From Actinomycetota bacterium (lineage in GTDB: Bacteria; Actinomycetota; Thermoleophilia; Gaiellales; Gaiellaceae), in the NCBI GenBank assembly GCA_019236545.1, contig JAFAIV010000303.1, positions 1-6,863 on the forward strand: DNA of 6,863 nt, given 5' to 3'. Positions 1-3,895 of the stretch are shown here, one piece after another. The notes under the pieces were generated by a model. That model ran no database searches. It was given only the letters and a program-made list of their open reading frames with translations, and had not been told where the DNA came from. Both the position numbers and the translations under genes were made by a program. Position 1 is the stretch's first letter; each line of letters opens with the position of its first letter.

Positions 1-2
1 AA

Positions 3-362
3 TTGCTGGTCGCGCCGGAAGGAGGCACCGATCCGGATTCGCCCGCAGATCTTGAGGTCGCCCGAAGCCGGCAGATCCAAATGACAGAGATCGTCAAGAG
101 CGACCTGCGCCACATCACTTACGGTCGCGATGGTGTGGCGCAGACGATCGAGCTTCCGATGTTCAAGGTCGCGAGGGTCATCGTTGACCCGCACGAGGCA
201 TTCGGTGCGCCGATCGTCAGTCGCACAGGTACACGCATTCGAGACATCCTCTCGCTCTATCACGCCCGGGAGGACCTGCGAGATATCGCGTACGACTTCG
301 AGCTAACAGTCGACGAAGTGCGAGATGTGATTGCGGCGCAGGCGGCCTCCGCGGGCGACTAA
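3..362 (+). CDS. DUF433 antitoxin, VapB45-like (5' partial)
   Basis: This is the C-terminal part of a DUF433 protein, the antitoxin class that partners PIN-like VapC45 toxins (Rv2018 in M. tuberculosis is the known relative). The visible segment has the family's core: a strand ending in VIVDPHEAFGAPIV (residues 59-72), the TGTRIRDIL turn and helix (75-83), then HARE...DLRDIAYDFEL (88-101), a winged-helix-like end. Residues 25-58 resemble the linker joining the N-terminal MerR-like half to DUF433 in full-length proteins of about 220-240 aa. I therefore think the gene enters from the left and the TTG at position 3 is not its true start. It overlaps the downstream toxin by 32 bp, typical of coupled toxin-antitoxin pairs. 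Antitoxins of this type bind the toxin and usually autoregulate the operon; the promoter lies outside the window. GC is lower than in the genes to the right. Confidence 0.82.
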   Translation: MLVAPEGGTDPDSPADLEVARSRQIQMTEIVKSDLRHITYGRDGVAQTIELPMFKVARVIVDPHEAFGAPIVSRTGTRIRDILSLYHAREDLRDIAYDFELTVDEVRDVIAAQAASAGD

Positions 363-597
363 CGCGCCGGAGTTCTTCTCCGACCGAGGCCTCGGATTGC
401 GCGAGGTCACAGCTCTGCGCGCAGAGGGTTGGACCATCCATCCCATGCAGGTGGTTTATCCGAGTTCTGACCGCCGGAGCCGCGCTCGCTTTCAGGACGA
501 GCAATGGATTCCTGCGGTTTCCGAGCGTGGCTGGATCATCCTCTCGAAGGACGGCTTCAGGTACGAGCATGAGCGTCGCGCCATCGTCGACCTGTGA
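331..597 (+). CDS. PIN-like VapC45-type toxin, C-terminally short
   Basis: A probable toxin ribonuclease of the VapC45 PIN-like family, partner of the DUF433 antitoxin. Diagnostic features are PEFFSDRGLG (residues 13-22, first catalytic Asp D18), the acidic QDEQWIP helix start (D56/E57) and WIILSKD (68-74, D74), which match the usual order of PIN metal-binding acids. The only start before the conserved core is TTG 331, directly after an in-frame stop at 328-330; no strong ribosome-binding site is visible, so translation probably depends on coupling to the antitoxin. At 88 residues it is much shorter than Rv2019 (about 138 aa). It stops just after the region equal to the third acidic strand, so the final strand and helices expected of the fold are absent. 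It may be an inactive remnant, or kept only as a partner for the antitoxin. Family call firm; activity doubtful. Confidence 0.75.
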   Translation: MRRRRPPRATNAPEFFSDRGLGLREVTALRAEGWTIHPMQVVYPSSDRRSRARFQDEQWIPAVSERGWIILSKDGFRYEHERRAIVDL

Positions 598-618
598 CCC
601 TGCCGGAGCTTGAGTAAG

Positions 619-648
619 GGCGCCGCGACGCGGTCGCGCCGCGGCGCC
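619..648. terminator. Hairpin between convergent genes (possible bidirectional terminator)
   Basis: A perfect 9-bp inverted repeat, GGCGCCGCG (619-627) and CGCGGCGCC (640-648), has a 12-nt loop. An alternative nested pairing is 624-629 with 633-638. It lies in the 59-bp gap between the convergent toxin and ABM-like genes. Neither side has a long T-tract; on the minus strand it is followed by CTTACTC. U-poor hairpins like this are common gene ends in high-GC actinobacteria, so a terminator role is likely but not proven. Confidence 0.5.
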
Positions 649-656
649 GAACTCTG

Positions 657-956
657 CTACGCCTGCACCAACGCCTGCGGGTTCCAGACCGCCTGCGCGG
701 GGGTGATCTCGACCTTCGGCTCGCCCTCGATGCCGCCGATTTGGGCGATGCCGGGCATCAGGCGCGTGTCGACGAAGTTCTGGAAGTCCTCGGCGGTCTC
801 CCACACATCGACGACCTTGAAGCCGCCGGCGTCGAAGAACGCGACGTGGAAGATGCCGCCCTGCGGCGGGTCATGCTCCCAGTGCACGACGCGCCGGGCT
901 TCCTCGTACTGCTCGGGCGTGACCTCGGGCCACTCCATGCGCATGACGACGGGCAT
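657..956 (-). CDS. ABM-like dimeric alpha/beta-barrel protein
   Basis: A 99-residue soluble protein with the layout of the dimeric ferredoxin-like alpha/beta-barrel superfamily, which includes antibiotic biosynthesis monooxygenase (ABM) and stress-responsive proteins. An N-terminal strand (MPVVMRME) is followed by a helix with TPEQYEEARRVV (13-24), the strand pair GGIFHVAFFDAGGFKVVDVWE, a second helix with AEDFQNFVDTRLMPGI, and a closing strand near EPKVEITPAQAVW. No catalytic residues can be assigned; members range from quinol monooxygenases to proteins of unknown role. Start ATG 956 is supported by a strong AGGAGGA ribosome-binding site, unusual here because most neighbours look leaderless. 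It lies 61 bp downstream of the lipoprotein gene on the same strand, separated by a large hairpin, so it could be co-transcribed or independent. Stop TAG at 657-659. Confidence 0.72.
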   Translation of the reverse strand: MPVVMRMEWPEVTPEQYEEARRVVHWEHDPPQGGIFHVAFFDAGGFKVVDVWETAEDFQNFVDTRLMPGIAQIGGIEGEPKVEITPAQAVWNPQALVQA

Positions 957-960
957 GGGC

Positions 961-969
961 TCCTCCTCT
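961..969 (-). promoter_or_regulatory. Strong Shine-Dalgarno site of the ABM-like gene
   Basis: Read on the minus strand, AGAGGAGGA lies 4 nt before ATG 956. It fixes that start and marks this gene as translated in the leadered mode, unlike most neighbours. Confidence 0.7.
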
Positions 970-972
970 GGA

Positions 973-1015
973 CGACTCGACGGGACGCGGCATATTCGCG
1001 CCGCGTCTCGAGTCG
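973..1015 (-). terminator. Large compound hairpin after the lipoprotein gene
   Basis: Two stacked perfect 8-bp inverted repeats form one long stem: CGACTCGA (973-980) with TCGAGTCG (1008-1015), and GACGCGGC (984-991) with GCCGCGTC (1000-1007). The result is 16 bp with a 3-nt bulge (981-983) and an 8-nt loop (992-999). On the minus strand it begins 2 nt after the lipoprotein stop and ends 3 nt before the Shine-Dalgarno site of the ABM-like gene. No T-tract follows. It may terminate transcription, protect an mRNA 3' end, or modulate the downstream gene. The AT-rich loop also holds the only -10-like bases for that gene. Confidence 0.6.
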
Positions 1016-1017
1016 GT

Positions 1018-1845
1018 TCAAGGAGCTTTGTAGAAACTTTGTGTTACAGACGCCGGCGGCGCCTTCACGGCCCCGCCCTTGCCGAAGTCCTGGAGCTGCA
1101 CCGTCTCGCGCAGGGTCACGCCCTTGCCGGCGGTCGGCTGCGGGGAGCTCACGATCAGCTGCTCGATCAGGCCCTGCTTGTCCACCCAGACGTCGATCGT
1201 CTGCGTGACCTTGCCCATGTCGGACGTGAGCGTCCGCAGGCCCGCGCCCTTCACGCCCGCGGCGCGGCCGGCGGCGACGACGTTCACATGGCCGCGGTAG
1301 TGCGTCGTCGGGATGTTCGGGCCGACGAAGTCCGGGCCGACGAGCGTCACGTGCGCGACCGACGAGCCGAGCAGCCGGGCGGGCTGGAGCGGCTCCCGGT
1401 CGGCGCTCACGAACGCGGTCGTCTCCGCGCCGTACCGCTCCTTGCCGTAGCGGATCAGGTCGATCTTCAGCCACTTCTTGCCCTTCGCGAGCGGCGCCGG
1501 GCTCGGGTTCAGATACAGGTCGAGCTTGCCGTCGCCGCGCTGGAAGATCTCGTGGATGAGCGCGCCGCCGGTCTGGCGCCGGTCGATGAAGAGGTCGCCG
1601 CCGCTCCGGTCGAGGCTGCCGTGCTCGCCGTACTGCGTCACCGCGTGCCTGCCGTTGTAGACCTGCACCGTCACGAAGACGTGCGAGCTCGTCGCCTCCG
1701 TCTTCGCGAGCGCGTCCGCGACCGCCCTCTGCGGCGAGGCGCTCGTCGAGCCGGACGTCGAGGCCGAGTTCGAGCCGCCGCCGCTCCCGCATGCGGCCAG
1801 CAGCAGCGCGGCCGCGCCGACCGGCAAGAGCTTCCACGCACCCAT
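1018..1845 (-). CDS. LppX/LprG-like lipoprotein
   Basis: A 275-residue predicted lipoprotein exported by Sec and lipid-anchored on the outer face of the membrane. The signal is short: MGAWK, a hydrophobic stretch, then lipobox LAAC with lipidated Cys19, followed by a Gly/Ser-rich tether (20-38). The mature part resembles actinobacterial LppX_LprAFG/LolA-like folds, half-barrels that carry hydrophobic ligands: FVTVQVY (57-63), the KKWLKIDL strand (123-130), TTHYRGHVNVV (180-190) and TIDVWVDKQGLIEQL (216-230). Family members move lipids or glycolipids; the ligand here is unknown. ATG 1845 is chosen because the signal peptide begins exactly there; the frame stays open upstream only as a high-GC artefact. 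A TACCCT hexamer lies 9 nt upstream and no Shine-Dalgarno is visible, so the mRNA is probably leaderless. It diverges from the small membrane protein gene over only 27 bp. Confidence 0.8.
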   Translation of the reverse strand: MGAWKLLPVGAAALLLAACGSGGGSNSASTSGSTSASPQRAVADALAKTEATSSHVFVTVQVYNGRHAVTQYGEHGSLDRSGGDLFIDRRQTGGALIHEIFQRGDGKLDLYLNPSPAPLAKGKKWLKIDLIRYGKERYGAETTAFVSADREPLQPARLLGSSVAHVTLVGPDFVGPNIPTTHYRGHVNVVAAGRAAGVKGAGLRTLTSDMGKVTQTIDVWVDKQGLIEQLIVSSPQPTAGKGVTLRETVQLQDFGKGGAVKAPPASVTQSFYKAP

Positions 1846-1854
1846 CGCGGCCGC

Positions 1855-1864
1855 AGGGTAGCCT
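1855..1864. promoter_or_regulatory. Overlapping divergent -10 elements
   Basis: The 10 bp AGGGTAGCCT contain TAGCCT on the plus strand (1859-1864), 8 nt before ATG 1873, and TACCCT on the minus strand (1860 back to 1855), 9 nt before ATG 1845. Both match TAnnnT and share the central TA at 1859-1860. With a start about 7 nt past each hexamer, both mRNAs would begin within about 3 nt of their start codons. Neither gene has a Shine-Dalgarno site. Confidence 0.6.
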
Positions 1865-1872
1865 GAGCGCAG

Positions 1873-2076
1873 ATGCGCTCCGTCTGGCAGAAGCACCTCG
1901 GCCTGTGGCTCGTCTTCGCGGCCGGCGTCGTCTTCGGCGTGGTCGGCGTCTACCTCGTCGTCCGCGACGAGAGCATGGCGATCGGGATCGTCGAGGCGGT
2001 CGGCGGGCTCGGGCTCGTCGCGTGGGTGCTCTTCCATCCGGCACGGGTCGCCGACGGCGCCCGCGTCGGCCGCTAG
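1873..2076 (+). CDS. Small two-span membrane protein, unknown function
   Basis: A 67-residue protein with two predicted membrane helices (about 9-30 and 36-54), joined by the short polar turn RDESM, and a basic C-terminal tail (PARVADGARVGR). The N-terminal MRSVWQKH segment suggests both ends are cytoplasmic. I do not recognise a family; Gly/Val-rich two-span proteins of this size are widespread in actinobacteria. Start ATG 1873 is supported by TAGCCT 8 nt upstream and the absence of a Shine-Dalgarno, consistent with a leaderless mRNA. It is transcribed away from the lipoprotein gene and converges on the HesB-fold gene, sharing its stop: CTAG at 2073-2076 gives TAG on both strands. Coding appearance is good (hydrophobicity pattern and tight packing against neighbours), but function cannot be assigned. 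Confidence 0.7.
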   Translation: MRSVWQKHLGLWLVFAAGVVFGVVGVYLVVRDESMAIGIVEAVGGLGLVAWVLFHPARVADGARVGR

Positions 2077-2363
2077 CCCTCGGCCTGCTCGCGCAGCGAG
2101 AAGTGGAAGTGGTCGCCGTGCGCCTCGGCGTCCAGCGTCTGGTCGGCGAGCGCCTCCGCGGCCACCTCGTCGAGGAAGACCGTCGCGCCGTTGTCGTGCA
2201 CGACCTCGTCGCCGTCCTCGGGGCCGTCCGCCACGGAGAACTCGAGTGACGTCTCCTCGCCCTCGACTTCGCCGCTGATGCGGAGGCCTGCGTCGGGGCC
2301 CGCGTCCGACTCCTCGAGGATCTCGCGGATCACCGTCGCCGCCTGCTCGGTCACGACCAGCAC
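2073..2363 (-). CDS. HesB/IscA-fold protein without cysteines
   Basis: A 96-residue protein with the HesB/IscA (Fe-S biogenesis A-type carrier) layout: N-terminal MLVVTEQAATVIREIL helix, DAGLRISGEV strand (about 24-33), the acidic PEDGDEVVHDNGATVFLDEVAAEAL block (48-72), then LDAEAHGDHFHFSL. Canonical A-type carriers bind Fe-S or iron through three Cys, one central and two in a C-terminal CGC-type motif. This protein has no Cys at all, so it cannot act as a classical carrier; the fold match is clear, the function is not. The His-rich HGDHFHF near the C-terminus is the only visible metal-ligand candidate. Start GTG 2363 has a TAGGCT hexamer 7 nt upstream and no Shine-Dalgarno, fitting a leaderless mRNA. 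The stop TAG (2073-2075) lies within the CTAG shared with the convergent membrane protein gene. Confidence 0.75.
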   Translation of the reverse strand: MLVVTEQAATVIREILEESDAGPDAGLRISGEVEGEETSLEFSVADGPEDGDEVVHDNGATVFLDEVAAEALADQTLDAEAHGDHFHFSLREQAEG

Positions 2364-2370
2364 GCCGCAC

Positions 2371-2399
2371 AGCCTATCCGCCGCCGGGTGGGAGAAAAC
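2371..2399 (-). promoter_or_regulatory. Leaderless promoter of the HesB-fold gene
   Basis: Minus strand: GTTTTC (2399-2394), 17 nt, then TAGGCT (2376-2371), 7 nt before GTG 2363. The upstream element coincides with the T-tract of the preceding terminator. The 8-mer TCTCCCAC sits 11 nt before the hexamer, as in the hydrolase promoter near 6528. Confidence 0.55.
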
Positions 2400-2436
2400 G
2401 ACCGAGGCGCGGGAAGGGGAAGCCCGCGCCTCGGTC
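2394..2436 (-). terminator. Intrinsic terminator of the pseudo-receiver gene
   Basis: A perfect 14-bp stem (2400-2413 with 2423-2436), 9-nt loop AAGGGGAAG on the plus strand, is followed on the minus strand by GTTTTCTCC. A strong stem plus T-run makes this a convincing Rho-independent terminator. Its first base is the last base of the TAG stop of the pseudo-receiver gene. Confidence 0.85.
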
Positions 2437-2783
2437 TAGACCCGAGCCTCGAAGACCTCCGGCCGGAGGGCGAGAGCGAGGGCGTTCTCGAACTCCAGGC
2501 GCCGGAACGGCTTCATCACGTGACCGATCGGGCCGAGGTCTCTCGACTCCTCGCTCGGGGACGCGATCGACACGCAGAGGATCGGGAGCTGCGGAAGCCG
2601 TTGCCTCAAGCGCCACGCGTGCCGCAACGCGAGGCGCGAGTCGGGCTCCAGCAGCAGGAGATCGGGCTTCTCCCCCTCGTCCACCGCCCGTTCCGCAATC
2701 GGGCGATGGCCGAGCCGCAGAAGGAGGAGCTCGAGCAGCGACCGCACCGCCGGGTCGGGGTCCAGGATCAGCACGGCCGCCAC
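2436..2783 (-). CDS. Degenerate receiver-domain protein (pseudo-receiver)
   Basis: A 115-residue single receiver domain with CheY-like layout but altered active site. Alignment by eye: LILDPDPAVR (5-14) replaces the usual acidic VVDDDxxIR, so one pocket acid survives and the second is Pro9. PDLLLLEPDS (40-49) places Glu46 where the phosphorylated Asp belongs. CVSIAS gives Ser72 at the Thr/Ser switch. HVMKPF keeps Lys91. Such proteins often cannot be phosphorylated, and a Glu at this site can mimic the active state. No output domain is present, so it probably acts by protein contact. Start GTG 2783 gives a normal N-terminus; GTG 2774 would cut it close to the first strand. It diverges from the OmpR-type regulator across 57 bp and ends in a strong terminator. 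A role tuning the neighbouring two-component genes is inferred from position only. Confidence 0.75.
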   Translation of the reverse strand: MAAVLILDPDPAVRSLLELLLLRLGHRPIAERAVDEGEKPDLLLLEPDSRLALRHAWRLRQRLPQLPILCVSIASPSEESRDLGPIGHVMKPFRRLEFENALALALRPEVFEARV

Positions 2784-2828
2784 TCGCGCATACTCGATCG
2801 AGGGAGCCGGAACGAGGGATCCGAGTGG

Positions 2829-2834
2829 TATGAA
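2829..2834 (+). promoter_or_regulatory. Candidate -10 element of the OmpR-type regulator gene
   Basis: TATGAA lies 6 nt before ATG 2841 and no Shine-Dalgarno is suitably spaced, so a leaderless start is plausible; the hexamer is weaker than the others in the window (last base A rather than T). The 57-bp divergent gap also holds a perfect 10-bp palindrome, CTCGATCGAG (2793-2802), close to the pseudo-receiver start, which could be an operator. Confidence 0.4.
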
Positions 2835-2840
2835 ACACGT

Positions 2841-3533
2841 ATGAACGACGCCCGGATCCTCGTCGTGGACGACGACGCCGACATCCGCACGCTCGTGCGC
2901 ACGCTGCTCGAGCGCGCCGGGGCGACCGTCTACGAGGCCGGCGACGGGCGCAGCGGCCTGCGCGAGTTCCACTCCCACCGCCCCGACCTCGTCGTCCTCG
3001 ACGTGCAGATGCCGGAGCTCGACGGCTGGTCGGTGCTCGAGCGGATCCGCGACCTCTCCGACGCACCCGTCCTGATGCTGACCGCGATGGGGCAGGAGAT
3101 GGACCGCGTCCGCGGCCTCCAGGGCGGCGCCGACGACTACGTCGTCAAGCCGTTCGGCCGCCAGGAGCTGCTCGCGCGCGTGGAGGCGCTCCTGCGCCGC
3201 GCGTCGCTCGCGCCGCGCGAGGTCGAGCCGGACACGTACGCCGACGGCTACCTCACGATCGACTTCGGCCAGCGCCTCGTCACGGTCGGCGAGCGCGAGG
3301 TGCAGCTGACGCCGCTCGAGTTCAAGCTCCTCAGCTGCTTCGTCCGCAACCCGCGCCAGGTGCTGAGCCGCGACCAGCTCCTCGACCTCGTCTGGGGCGA
3401 TCCGTTCGGCGTCGGCACCGACCAGGTCAAGCTCTACGTCGGCTACCTGCGCCGCAAGCTCGACCCGGATTCGCCGGACAGCGTCCCGATCGAGACCGTG
3501 CGCGGGTTCGGCTACCGCTACGTGCCCGCGTAG
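2841..3533 (+). CDS. OmpR/PhoB-family response regulator
   Basis: A complete 230-residue DNA-binding response regulator. The receiver (about 1-122) has the acidic pocket D10-D12, phospho-acceptor Asp54 in VVLDVQMPELDG, switch Thr81 (LMLTAMG), Tyr100 and Lys103 in VVKPF, so it should be phosphorylatable. The winged-helix output domain (about 130-230) carries VQLTPLEFKLLSCFVRN, recognition helix DQVKLYVGYLRRKLD (194-208) and the closing wing IETVRGFGYRYVP. All are standard for this family, which binds direct repeats as dimers and usually activates transcription. Start ATG 2841 gives a normal N-terminus (MNDARILVVDDD). It diverges from the pseudo-receiver gene, and its 3' end overlaps by 16 bp the end of the convergent single-domain regulator. 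No kinase lies on its own strand; the HK downstream on the opposite strand is the obvious partner candidate. Target genes are unknown. Confidence 0.93.
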   Translation: MNDARILVVDDDADIRTLVRTLLERAGATVYEAGDGRSGLREFHSHRPDLVVLDVQMPELDGWSVLERIRDLSDAPVLMLTAMGQEMDRVRGLQGGADDYVVKPFGRQELLARVEALLRRASLAPREVEPDTYADGYLTIDFGQRLVTVGEREVQLTPLEFKLLSCFVRNPRQVLSRDQLLDLVWGDPFGVGTDQVKLYVGYLRRKLDPDSPDSVPIETVRGFGYRYVPA

Positions 3534-3895
3534 AGCTCGCGCACGCGCGCGGAGAGCTCGGCCGGGCTGAACGGCTTCTTCACGTACGCGTCTGCGCCCG
3601 CCTCGTAGCCGCGGCGGACGTCCTGCTCCTGCGCCTTCGCCGTCAGAAGGAGGACGCGGATCTCCGCGAGGTCGGGGTCGGCGCGGAGCGCCTCGACGAC
3701 GCCGAGGCCGTCGAGCGTCGGCATGCCGACGTCGAGCACCGCGACCACGGGGCGCCGCTCGCGCGCGGCCTCCAGCGCCTGCGCGCCGTCGCGCGCCTGC
3801 ACGACCTCCCAGCCGTCGCGGCGGAGGCGCATCGTCACGAGCATGAGGATGTCCTCGTCGTCGTCCGCCACGAGGACGAGCGGCGCGCCGCTCAC
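3518..3895 (-). CDS. Single-domain response regulator (CheY-like)
   Basis: A 125-residue free receiver domain with intact chemistry: acidic cluster in LVLVADDDEDI (7-17), phospho-acceptor Asp55 in VAVLDVGMPTLDG, Thr85 in LLLTAKA and Lys107 in VKKPF. There is no output domain, so it works as a phosphorelay shuttle, a phosphate sink or a protein-contact switch. Start GTG 3895 overlaps the TGA stop of the kinase gene (GTGA, 3895-3892), so the two are translationally coupled and the kinase is very probably its phosphodonor. Its last 16 bp overlap the end of the convergent OmpR-type gene. The GTG start within the kinase stop explains the missing Shine-Dalgarno. The long open frame extending upstream in this frame is only the antisense-like reading of the kinase gene. 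Confidence 0.9.
   Translation of the reverse strand: MSGAPLVLVADDDEDILMLVTMRLRRDGWEVVQARDGAQALEAARERRPVVAVLDVGMPTLDGLGVVEALRADPDLAEIRVLLLTAKAQEQDVRRGYEAGADAYVKKPFSPAELSARVRELYAGT

Noticed and set aside
610..1866. Long open plus-strand frame opposite the ABM-like and lipoprotein genes
   Set aside because: Arg/Ala/Leu-rich low-complexity translation without domains; the opposite strand carries a clear lipoprotein with lipobox. Typical antisense openness of high-GC DNA.
1846..2370. N-terminal extension of the lipoprotein frame
   Set aside because: It would place the signal peptide and lipobox in the middle of the protein and read through two other genes.
2830..2844. Four-codon mini ORF (MKHV) overlapping the ATG of the OmpR-type gene
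   Set aside because: ATGA overlap suggests coupling, but no ribosome-binding site supports it and so short an ORF is expected by chance.
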